Shown: positions 6,737-11,743 of the stretch, piece by piece
How the letters are laid out: each line of letters opens with the position of its first letter
Position numbering within the stretch: the first letter of the stretch is position 1
From: an uncultured Oscillospiraceae bacterium
GTDB lineage: Bacteria; Bacillota; Clostridia; Oscillospirales; Oscillospiraceae
Reading direction: 5' to 3'
Length of the DNA stretch: 11,743 nucleotides
NCBI GenBank assembly: GCA_934590505.1
Contig: CAKTPC010000062.1
Coordinates: 1 to 11,743 of the forward strand
Program-made: the position numbers and the translations under genes
The notes under the pieces: model-generated
What the model was told of the DNA's origin: nothing
What the model saw: the letters and a program-made list of their open reading frames with translations, nothing else
Databases searched by the model: none

Positions 6737-7975
6737 ATGTACTACAACGACACCGATCAGGCGCGGGAGAGCGGGCTGAGAAGGGCTTTCGTAGAAAGCA
6801 TGCGGGAACTTATGAAATGCGTGAACACGCTGGCAGCGGGGGCAGCAGAGAAAGCATACTGCTACCTGAACCTCTGCGGAATGGATGTGTTCACGGGCTG
6901 CTTCTTCGTCGACGGGGACGGTAAGGCTTCCCTTGCACCGGCTCTGCTGGGCGAGAAGCAGAGAATATTCGAGACCGTCATGACTACGCAGGCAAGAAAG
7001 CTGCGCGGAGCGTACCTGGAATATGCCGATGATATCCCGGGCGAGTTCTTCCTTGACTTCGATATCGGTGCGACGAAGCCGCATTGCCTTACCGGAAGAG
7101 AGAAATTCCCGAAGCACGATGAGGCGCTGCTGCATTTCTATTCATGGGCGCGCGAATACGGCGCAGACACGCCGACGATCCCGCTCACCGAGCTGACATG
7201 GAGGGATCGCCTCCGCATACGCCGGGGGAAAATGCTGCCGTATGTAGAATTTGTACATCCGACGGAGAAGGCGGAGGAGATGAACCTCAAGTGGTACAGC
7301 TCCACGGCGAAGAGGATAGACGAGGCAAAGGAAAAGTATGACGGCAGCGAACCGTCCGACGCGGTATACGGCGACGGGTGGCTCGCCATAGAAAAAGAGT
7401 TCGAGCGCATCTATCCCGGCCAGACGGAGCCGAAGCACTACGCGCCGCTTATAAAGTTTGAGTTCGGCGGCAGAGATCCGCTGGACGGCATAAGCGTATA
7501 CGACGGCGGAGACTGCTGGCACTTCGTATCGTTCGGTCTGAGCGCGCTGGCCGAACCGGATATAGAGGGCGACGAAGGCGTCAGCGGCTACGGCATGGAG
7601 TTCACGCTCCGGCTGAAGAAGCAGGACTTTGCCGATGAAGAGCTGGAGCTGGAGAACATCTGCGGTATCTTCCAGCAGATCGCTGCGGTCACGTTCGAGA
7701 CGAACGAGCTGTTCCTGCCGTATGAATACCTCAGCTCAGGGCAGACCGTGGGCGTGGACGCGCAGCATGAGTCGTGCATAACCGGCTTCATCACGGTGCC
7801 GGACGTCAAGGCCCAGCCTATCACAACGCCGTTCGGCGCGCTGGAATTTGTCGAGTTTGTCGGCGTGACGAAGGCGGAGCTCGACGCGGTGCAGAATAAG
7901 TGCATGACGGTCGAGGAACTGTACAGTAAGCTCGGCAGCGACCTTACCGACTACCGGCGCGAGAGCGCAGTATGA
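6737..7975 (+). CDS. Two-domain immunity protein with C-terminal SUFU domain
   Basis: The 412-residue soluble protein most likely neutralises the nuclease encoded 21 bases upstream. Residues 214-405 are a clear Suppressor-of-fused (SUFU, PF05076) domain, running from GWLAIEKEFERIYPGQ through GGRDPLDGISVY, WHFVSFGLSAL and GVSGYGMEFTLRLK to the segment around PFGALEFVEFVGVTKAEL. SUFU proteins are known immunity proteins in bacterial toxin systems. Residues 15-142 form a separate domain with strands AYCYLNLCG, TGCFFVDG and FFLDFDIG. Its layout recalls YezG/DUF600, a known partner of Endonuclea_NS_2 toxins, but the match is weak and rests on pattern only. A charged helical linker (143-213) joins the two. 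The start has a strong AGGAGG site at 6724-6729, better spaced than the toxin's, as expected if immunity must be in excess. The gene ends at the bidirectional terminator. Confidence 0.82.
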   Translation: MYYNDTDQARESGLRRAFVESMRELMKCVNTLAAGAAEKAYCYLNLCGMDVFTGCFFVDGDGKASLAPALLGEKQRIFETVMTTQARKLRGAYLEYADDIPGEFFLDFDIGATKPHCLTGREKFPKHDEALLHFYSWAREYGADTPTIPLTELTWRDRLRIRRGKMLPYVEFVHPTEKAEEMNLKWYSSTAKRIDEAKEKYDGSEPSDAVYGDGWLAIEKEFERIYPGQTEPKHYAPLIKFEFGGRDPLDGISVYDGGDCWHFVSFGLSALAEPDIEGDEGVSGYGMEFTLRLKKQDFADEELELENICGIFQQIAAVTFETNELFLPYEYLSSGQTVGVDAQHESCITGFITVPDVKAQPITTPFGALEFVEFVGVTKAELDAVQNKCMTVEELYSKLGSDLTDYRRESAV

Positions 7976-7979
7976 TATA

Positions 7980-8019
7980 AAAACTGCCGCATGGCACATT
8001 CGTGCTATGCGGCAGTTTT
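7980..8019. terminator. Bidirectional intrinsic terminator
   Basis: AAAACTGCCGCATGGCAC (7980-7997) pairs with GTGCTATGCGGCAGTTTT (8002-8019) around ATTC, with one G-T wobble. On the plus strand the second arm ends in TTTT; on the minus strand it ends in TTTTT and continues TATAT. It lies between the convergent immunity gene and the MATE remnant, serving both. Confidence 0.85.
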
Positions 8020-8036
8020 GCGTCCTGCAGTGTATC

Positions 8037-8456
8037 TCAGGCAGGCTTTGCAGCCTTGGCATCGAGCGCACGCATCGCTTTTTTGAACTCGACGGAGAAC
8101 ATCACCGCCGTGAAGCAGACTGCGATAATGTCCGCAACAGGTTCGGCCGTATATACGCCGGTCGTCTTGTCCGCGATGAACTGCGGCATGATGTATATCA
8201 GCGGCAGCAGCAGTACGAACTTGCGCATCACCGTCGCAGAGAAGGACGCGAAGGCCGACACGACAAGGATGATCGGCATGCATACGCCGACGCCCGTCAG
8301 CGCAAGGCTTCCGTCTCCGGGCATGTGCCCGATATATATGCGGTCGACGATGTTATAGAGCATGTTCACGAGCTGCGCGATGACCGTCGGCACGGCGAGC
8401 TTTAGAAGCAGTTTGCCGACAGGCTCCGTGCCGAGAAAGGTTTTGTCCTGATCTAT
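8037..8456 (-). pseudogene. MATE-family efflux transporter remnant, internally deleted and lacking a start codon
   Basis: The minus-strand frame from 8456 to 8037 reads without a stop and encodes only about 139 residues, against roughly 450 for an intact MATE transporter. The first half is a typical N-terminus (DQDKTFLGTEPVGKLLLKL, then AVPTVIAQLVNMLYNIVDRIYIGHM and the second helix ALTGVGVCMPIILVVSAFA). It passes, around 8226-8249, directly into a C-terminal end (RKFVLLLPLIYIMPQF then EPVADIIAVCFTAVMF and a basic tail). About 300 residues, nine or ten helices, are missing in frame. The codon where family members start is ATA (8454-8456) instead of ATG, and no ATG, GTG or TTG lies upstream before the stop. 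A GTG at 8391-8393 could start a shorter product, but two broken ends of a MATE fold could not transport. A mis-assembly is an alternative explanation for the deletion. Confidence 0.8.
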
Positions 8457-8483
8457 GAGATGTACCCTGTTTCTTCTAAGTTT

Positions 8484-8489
8484 ATTATA
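8484..8489 (-). promoter_or_regulatory. -10 box left from the MATE gene promoter
   Basis: On the minus strand these bases read TATAAT, 27 bases ahead of the mutated start codon, giving a leader of about 20 bases. No good -35 sequence is seen 16-18 bases upstream (GTGCGT at 17). It may still drive transcription of the remnant. Confidence 0.4.
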
Positions 8490-8555
8490 ACATTATCCCC
8501 ACCTTGACGCACATGCTTTTCAAGTCACGAATTATTAATTTTTGCGCAGAAACAG

Positions 8556-8584
8556 TTGACCTCGTCGGTGCAATGATGTAAAGT
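8556..8584 (+). promoter_or_regulatory. Sigma-A-type promoter of the membrane-protein gene
   Basis: TTGACC at 8556-8561 (five of six consensus positions) and TAAAGT at 8579-8584 (four of six) are separated by 17 bases. Transcription would start near 8591, leaving a short leader with AGGAGA at 8601-8606 before the ATG at 8615. The promoter is divergent from that of the MATE remnant. Confidence 0.6.
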
Positions 8585-8614
8585 GGAAATATCAAAATAT
8601 AGGAGACGTGTAAT

Positions 8615-9442
8615 ATGCTCTGGAAAATTTGCCTTAAAAGATTCCGCTGGTTCATATACTGCCTCATTCTTGCCGTCCTGTTCGCGCTGCCCGCCGCATA
8701 TGGCGACGGGGAATCCGGCGGCGCGTTCGGCGCGATAGCGTTCTTTATTTTTGTGCCCGCGGCCTTTGCCGCTTTCGTGTGGGCGGCCTATGCTGCGGTG
8801 CGCGATATCATCAATGTGCGTAAAGGCGGCACGCTGCCCGAGGATAAGCTGTCGGTAGTTTCCGCAGCTGCCGGAAAGCTGCGCGATGAAGCTGCCGTTG
8901 TCAATGAGCTTGACGCCCACGGCCGGGCGAAGTATTTCATCCTCCGCATACTCGGCGTGCTGCTTGCCGTTGGCGGCATAGCGCTTATAATCAAGGACGC
9001 TGTTGTTATCGGCACCATCGTGCTCATTGCCGGCGGCGCGCTTTGGATCGCGGCCTCGCCCAAGAGCTTCAACGAGACGACCGACGGCATGAAGATGATC
9101 ACCTGCCCGAAGGAGATGACCATCGAGGAGCTTTACCGCGGCATCCGCGGTATGAGCACCGCGCTCGGCGCGCCGTATATCGGCAAGGTCAAGACCGTCC
9201 CGGGCGATACTATCCTCTTCGGGCCCGACGCCGACGGCTGGTTTGCCTACATATACAAGGCTCTCGACGGCAGAAGCTTCTATGCTGCGCTGAGCGATTT
9301 TACCGCGACGATCGAGATGCCCGCCCCGGATCTCGCCCCGGACGCGGCGGACGGCGAAACGGAGACAGATTACGACGGCGTGCTCGAGGAAATATATACC
9401 GCCGTGAAGCACTGCGCCGACCGTGCGCGTACCGGGGCTTGA
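8615..9442 (+). CDS. Four-helix membrane protein of unknown function
   Basis: I do not recognise this 275-residue protein. Two hydrophobic helices at about 12-28 and 38-62 form a first pair, followed by a soluble segment (63-105) and a second pair at 107-125 and 128-147. The C-terminal 125 residues are soluble and of mixed strand and helix character (KMITCPKEMTIEELYRGIRGM, TILFGPDADGWFAYIY), ending in an acidic, Ala/Pro/Asp-rich linker and a short helix. There is no signal peptide and no catalytic motif that I can identify. The ATG at 8615 has AGGAGA eight bases upstream, and its own promoter lies at 8556-8584. The gene stands alone. Its stop codon TGA is embedded in the -35 box of the CsoR gene promoter, so the two units are tightly packed. 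Codon use matches the surrounding GC-rich genes. It looks like a genuine gene because of its site, promoter and consistent composition. Confidence 0.75.
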   Translation: MLWKICLKRFRWFIYCLILAVLFALPAAYGDGESGGAFGAIAFFIFVPAAFAAFVWAAYAAVRDIINVRKGGTLPEDKLSVVSAAAGKLRDEAAVVNELDAHGRAKYFILRILGVLLAVGGIALIIKDAVVIGTIVLIAGGALWIAASPKSFNETTDGMKMITCPKEMTIEELYRGIRGMSTALGAPYIGKVKTVPGDTILFGPDADGWFAYIYKALDGRSFYAALSDFTATIEMPAPDLAPDAADGETETDYDGVLEEIYTAVKHCADRARTGA

Positions 9443-9467
9443 CTTGCCTCTGAGCTTCATGTAAAAT
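9439..9467 (+). promoter_or_regulatory. Sigma-A-type promoter of the CsoR-family gene
   Basis: TTGACT at 9439-9444 and TAAAAT at 9462-9467 each match consensus in five of six positions and are 17 bases apart. The -35 box contains the TGA stop of the preceding gene. The predicted transcription start near 9474 lies just before the inverted repeat at 9481-9505, so that repeat is either part of the leader or an operator at the start site. Confidence 0.7.
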
Positions 9468-9480
9468 ACACAGGATACCT

Positions 9481-9505
9481 AAGGGCACGCCAAAGGCGTG
9501 CCCTT
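9481..9505 (+). promoter_or_regulatory. Perfect inverted repeat between promoter and CsoR start: terminator or operator
   Basis: AAGGGCACGCC (9481-9491) and GGCGTGCCCTT (9495-9505) are perfect 11-base arms around AAA, followed by TATAA. Alone it would pass as the terminator of the preceding membrane-protein gene. Because a good promoter lies upstream of it, it would also be the first structure in the csoR-like mRNA, and a GC-rich palindrome near a start site is where CsoR-family repressors bind. The two roles cannot be separated from sequence alone. Confidence 0.6.
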
Positions 9506-9523
9506 TATAAAAGAGGAAATATT

Positions 9524-9895
9524 ATGACAGACGAGAACATAAAAGAGCTTCACGAGGAGCACGGCACCGGGGAACTGTACTACCACGATCACGGCGACGG
9601 GCACGTCCACGCGCACACTCATGAACATGGGCACGGACATACGCACACACAGACGAAGGCTGTCGTGAACCGGCTTGCCCGCGCCATCGGGCACCTTGAG
9701 TCCGTGAAGCGCATGGTCGAGGATGGGAGGGACTGCACCGATGTGCTCATCCAGCTTGCGGCGGTGCGCTCGGCGCTCAACAATACAGCCAAGATAATTC
9801 TGAAGGATCATATCGAGCACTGCATCAGCGACGCCGACCACGGCGACGGCAACAGTCTCCAGCACCTCAACGACGCTATCGACAAATTCATATAA
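9524..9895 (+). CDS. CsoR/FrmR-family metal-sensing transcriptional repressor with His-rich N-terminus
   Basis: This 123-residue protein should be a cytoplasmic, all-helical DNA-binding repressor released by a metal ion. The conserved core runs from VVNRLARAIGHLESVKRMVEDGRDC at about 47 to HIEHC at 100. The ligand set Cys71, His96 and Cys100 has exactly the spacing of the Cu(I) site of CsoR (Cys, 25 residues to His, 4 to Cys). Ahead of the core lies an unusual tail with twelve histidines in the first 41 residues (HDHGDGHVHAHTHEHGHGHTHTQT), which could bind Ni, Zn or Cu. A shorter His/Asp patch follows the last Cys. No copper ATPase, chaperone or nickel exporter gene is adjacent, so the target is either its own promoter or a distant gene. 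The ATG at 9524 has AGAGGA at 9512-9517. Copper is the safest reading, but nickel is possible because of the tail. Confidence 0.9.
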   Translation: MTDENIKELHEEHGTGELYYHDHGDGHVHAHTHEHGHGHTHTQTKAVVNRLARAIGHLESVKRMVEDGRDCTDVLIQLAAVRSALNNTAKIILKDHIEHCISDADHGDGNSLQHLNDAIDKFI

Positions 9896-9907
9896 CGGCA
9901 TCATAAA

Positions 9908-9941
9908 TGAACGCGCTGCAAAGTATAATGCAGCGCGTTCA
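9908..9941 (+). terminator. Intrinsic terminator of the CsoR-family gene
   Basis: TGAACGCGCTGCA (9908-9920) pairs perfectly with TGCAGCGCGTTCA (9929-9941) around AAGTATAA. It begins 13 bases after the stop and is followed by AAATATTTTAT, an AT-rich tail with a short T-run. Confidence 0.8.
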
Positions 9942-10160
9942 AAATATTTTATCCGTCTGCGCAGCGGATTCACTCGTCTGCAGCCCGGGTATCATTCTTC
10001 TATCCCAGACGCGAGCAGACCTTTACGGTGATGTCACTCTTCGGGTATGCCGAGCAGAACTGAGGCAAGCTGCCGACAGTACACGAAATGGGGAAAAAGT
10101 ACTGTGAACAGAACACCTGATGTTGAAGTGGCCAATCTTTTATAAGAATAGATTACTGCC
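9942..10160. other. Non-coding stretch, possibly a decayed gene
   Basis: No convincing gene is present. GTCTGC occurs twice (about 9955-9960 and 9975-9980) and CGTCTG near 9974 can pair with CAGACG near 10008, giving loose hairpins. On the minus strand a short open stretch (roughly 10110 down to 10007) reads VGSLPQFCSAYPKSDITVKV and then hits a stop. It has protein-like character but matches nothing I can name, and may be a gene fragment or chance. Confidence 0.35.
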
Positions 10161-10231
10161 CTTGGAGTGGTCATAAATTGGTATCTAAAGATAGATAATG
10201 CAGGGATATTTCCCGTTTATACCACTCCAAG
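10161..10231. repeat. 71-base structured element, three-way-junction fold
   Basis: CTTGGAGTGGT (10161-10171) pairs perfectly with ACCACTCCAAG (10221-10231). After a single bulged C the stem continues as ATAAA (10173-10177) with TTTAT (10216-10220), so 16 base pairs close the element. Inside are two small hairpins: TATC/GATA (10182-10185 with 10190-10193) and GGGA/TCCC (10203-10206 with 10211-10214). It lies between two terminators that face each other, outside any gene. It has no T-tract and no obvious target-site duplication. It could be a small structured RNA, a non-autonomous mobile repeat or a protein-bound site. Confidence 0.6.
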
Positions 10232-10240
10232 CCTTGTAAG

Positions 10241-10278
10241 AAACAGGAGCCTTGCGGCATGACGCAAGGCTCCTGTTT
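10241..10278 (-). terminator. Intrinsic terminator of the COG2426 gene
   Basis: AAACAGGAGCCTTGCG (10241-10256) pairs perfectly with CGCAAGGCTCCTGTTT (10263-10278) around GCATGA. In the minus-strand transcript it starts nine bases after the stop codon, and its second arm ends TTTCTT, giving a usable T-rich tail. Confidence 0.8.
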
Positions 10279-10286
10279 ATAGCTAT

Positions 10287-10769
10287 TCAGTTTACAACGT
10301 GGATAACGCCGAAGGTCAGTGCGGTCATTATCGCGGCGGCGAGGAGCACGCCGAGGAAGATACACGGGATCGCGGATTTGGGCTTGAGCTCAAGCAGCGC
10401 CGCTATGAGCGAGCCTGTCCATGCTCCGGTGCCGGGGAGCGGAATGCCGACGAACAGCAGCAGCGCGATGGGACCGTACTTCTGCACCTTTTCGCCTTTG
10501 AGGTGGGCTTTGGCCTCGAGTTTGGTAATGAAGCTGTCCATCTTCGGCCAATGCCTGCGCAGCCATATGAACACGCGCTGGATGAAAATGATTATAAACG
10601 GCACAGGAAACATGTTCCCGATGACCGCCGCCGTCAGCGCCAGCGGATAGTCAAGGCCGAGGGCAATGCCGTAGGGCAGCCCCGCGCGCAGCTCCACGAT
10701 CGGGAGCATGGATATGAAAAAGGTCGATATAAATTTCCCGGCTATGGTGCCGGCGATCCACTCAAACAT
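10287..10769 (-). CDS. Small multidrug export-type membrane protein (COG2426, PF06695)
   Basis: The 160-residue integral membrane protein has the hallmarks of the COG2426 family. It starts with a helix carrying LPIVELRAGLPYGIALGL (about 22-39) and has a second helix with AAVIGNMFPVPFIIIFI (47-63). A basic cytoplasmic loop follows (WLRRHWPKMDSFITKLEAKAH). The family motif YGPIALLLFVGIPLPGTGAWTGSL lies at about 98-121, and a final helix at about 136-158. The family is annotated as small multidrug export, but its transport function is poorly established and the substrate is unknown. Length is normal and nothing appears missing. The ATG (10767-10769, complement) has GGAG about eight bases upstream. 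A promoter at 10804-10832 and a strong terminator at 10241-10278 make it a single-gene unit. Confidence 0.88.
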   Translation of the reverse strand: MFEWIAGTIAGKFISTFFISMLPIVELRAGLPYGIALGLDYPLALTAAVIGNMFPVPFIIIFIQRVFIWLRRHWPKMDSFITKLEAKAHLKGEKVQKYGPIALLLFVGIPLPGTGAWTGSLIAALLELKPKSAIPCIFLGVLLAAAIMTALTFGVIHVVN

Positions 10770-10803
10770 ACGTTATCTCCGAATGTATAAATAATGCTTT
10801 GCT

Positions 10804-10832
10804 ATTATAACAGCCGCAGTAGACTCGCGCAA
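10804..10832 (-). promoter_or_regulatory. Promoter of the COG2426 gene
   Basis: On the minus strand a perfect TATAAT (10804-10809) lies 17 bases downstream of TTGCGC (10827-10832), which shares only TTG with the -35 consensus. Transcription would start near 10797, leaving a leader of under 30 bases. The region 10770-10864 holds no gene, and no clear terminator for the hexokinase gene is visible in it. Confidence 0.55.
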
Positions 10833-10864
10833 GACGGCTTAAGAAAATTTAACGCACAATTAAA

Positions 10865-11743
10865 CTAATTTATAAGCGCAGCGGCGGCAGCGCCCGGGAG
10901 CGTCGTCTCCTGCCCGACCTTCAGAACAAAATGGACTCCGGCTTCTCTGCCGTATTCATCCAGCAGACGCTCGAGTTCCGGTCGGTAGATGCGGCTCTTC
11001 TGTACAAGCGAACCCTCTGCCAGCACGCACAGCGGCTTGCCCGCGTCTTTTCCTGCTCCCGTAAGCATCGCGAGCGCGAGAAGGTCCGCGCACATGCAGC
11101 GTGCCGAACGCCTGAACAGGGCGCGGCTGAGACGGGCGGCGAAGGCGAGGTCAGTCTCCGCACCGCCTAAAAGCTCTCCGCGCTCCATGCACGCCCAGGC
11201 GTCGATAACGGCGGAGTCGATATCCTCAAGCCGCCGCGCGCCCTCGCCTGCTGCGCGTGAGATAAGCCCTTCATCAGCCGCAGCGATCAGCATCAGGCGG
11301 CAAAGCTCGCCGAGATAGACCCCGGCGGTGAGCTTTTCAAAGGCCTTGAGACCGGGATTGTTGCTTGCGGAATCGAGCATGAGATCAAAGCTCCCGCGCG
11401 GGATGCCGGTATAGAGCCCGGCCTCCATGTTGATTATCATGCCGCGTTCGGCAGAACTCCCAAGCTTGCCGATAAGGCTCTCCGGCAGGGAGACGCAGGT
11501 GTTCGTGCCCGTGCCGCTCACTTGACCGATGAAGCCGCTGTACGCGCGTTTATCCAGCCCCGCCGCGCCGCCGAGAAGCACAGCGACGGTGTCGTTAAGA
11601 ATGACTACGCGTTTGCCGGTGATGCCGCGTTTCTCAAGCTCCGCTATGAGGGATGCGCCGATAAGCTTACCCTCAGAGCCTGTGACCACGACCTCTTTAT
11701 CTATGCGGATGACGCGGCCGTCCATATCCGGGGTGATGTCCGC
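10865..11743 (-). CDS. Eukaryotic-type hexokinase family protein, 5' end outside the window
   Basis: This enzyme should phosphorylate a hexose with ATP in the cytoplasm. The visible 292 residues begin ADITPDMDGRVIRIDKEV, in frame right to the window edge, so the N-terminal part (phosphate-1 loop and most of the small domain) lies beyond position 11743. The ATG at 11723-11725 is internal and should not be taken as the start. Family landmarks are strong: VVILNDTVAVLLGG with the catalytic-type Asp, the sugar and phosphate segment GFIGQVSGTGTNTC, NMEAGLYTGIPRGSFDLMLDSASNNPG, FEKLTAGVYLGELCRLML, and the C-terminal CVLAEGSLVQKSRIYRPELERLL. This is the PF00349/PF03727 hexokinase fold, found in some gut Clostridia, and not the bacterial ROK-type glucokinase. 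It ends at a TAG at 10865-10867. Sugar specificity cannot be told. Confidence 0.88.
   Translation of the reverse strand, partial: ADITPDMDGRVIRIDKEVVVTGSEGKLIGASLIAELEKRGITGKRVVILNDTVAVLLGGAAGLDKRAYSGFIGQVSGTGTNTCVSLPESLIGKLGSSAERGMIINMEAGLYTGIPRGSFDLMLDSASNNPGLKAFEKLTAGVYLGELCRLMLIAAADEGLISRAAGEGARRLEDIDSAVIDAWACMERGELLGGAETDLAFAARLSRALFRRSARCMCADLLALAMLTGAGKDAGKPLCVLAEGSLVQKSRIYRPELERLLDEYGREAGVHFVLKVGQETTLPGAAAAALIN

Noticed and set aside
8002..8405. Plus-strand open frames of 118 and 132 codons opposite the MATE remnant
   Set aside because: They are reverse-complement shadows of a strongly recognisable MATE sequence, and they have no ribosome site or domain.
9907..10107. Plus-strand 66-codon open frame after the CsoR gene
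   Set aside because: It begins inside the terminator hairpin, has no ribosome site, and its product resembles nothing.
10123..10146. TTGAAG and TATAAG as a promoter for the structured element
   Set aside because: The spacing between the two hexamers is only 12 bases, too short for a sigma-A promoter.
1..11743. CRISPR arrays, tRNA or rRNA genes, transposases or integrases
   Set aside because: No repeat-spacer pattern, no cloverleaf or rRNA segments and no recombinase frames were seen on reading both strands.

Overview
The window looks like chromosomal DNA from a Gram-positive gut-type Clostridia relative (Oscillospiraceae-like). The grounds are a moderately high-GC background, strong GGAG-type ribosome binding sites, a bacterial lipobox on the binding protein, and clostridial-type versions of a MATE transporter, a COG2426 export protein and a His-rich CsoR repressor. 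This placement is inference from protein style; no rRNA or marker gene is present.

Positions 1-4390 hold one tight plus-strand operon of five genes: a FecB-type substrate-binding lipoprotein, a FecCD-type permease, its ATPase, a class I SAM-dependent methyltransferase and a short FmdE-family protein. Two junctions are 4-base ATGA stop/start overlaps, one is an 11-base overlap, and a perfect 18-bp-arm hairpin follows. The operon probably imports a metal or metal chelate and then processes it, with the methyltransferase and FmdE protein acting on the chelator or metal in the cytoplasm. The metal cannot be read from the sequence.

Positions 4391-8019 hold a toxin-immunity module behind an AT-rich promoter region. 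A 719-residue protein ends in a DNA/RNA non-specific endonuclease domain of the Endonuclea_NS_2 type. The next gene carries a clear SUFU immunity domain at its C-terminus and a second domain, perhaps YezG/DUF600-like, at its N-terminus. A bidirectional terminator closes the module.

Positions 8020-9442 hold a MATE-transporter pseudogene (minus strand) that has lost its start codon and its entire middle, and a divergent gene for an unrecognised four-helix membrane protein. Positions 9439-9941 hold a CsoR/FrmR-family metal-sensing repressor with twelve histidines in its first 41 residues. Its promoter overlaps the previous stop codon and a hairpin lies in its leader. Positions 9942-10286 are non-coding and contain a 71-base element that folds as a three-way junction, then a terminator. 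The right end carries two minus-strand genes: a COG2426 small multidrug export-type membrane protein with its own promoter, and a eukaryotic-type hexokinase that runs off the right edge.

The most unusual items are the two-domain immunity protein paired with a nuclease toxin of unclear delivery route, the ABC-methyltransferase-FmdE operon, and the structured intergenic element at 10161-10231.
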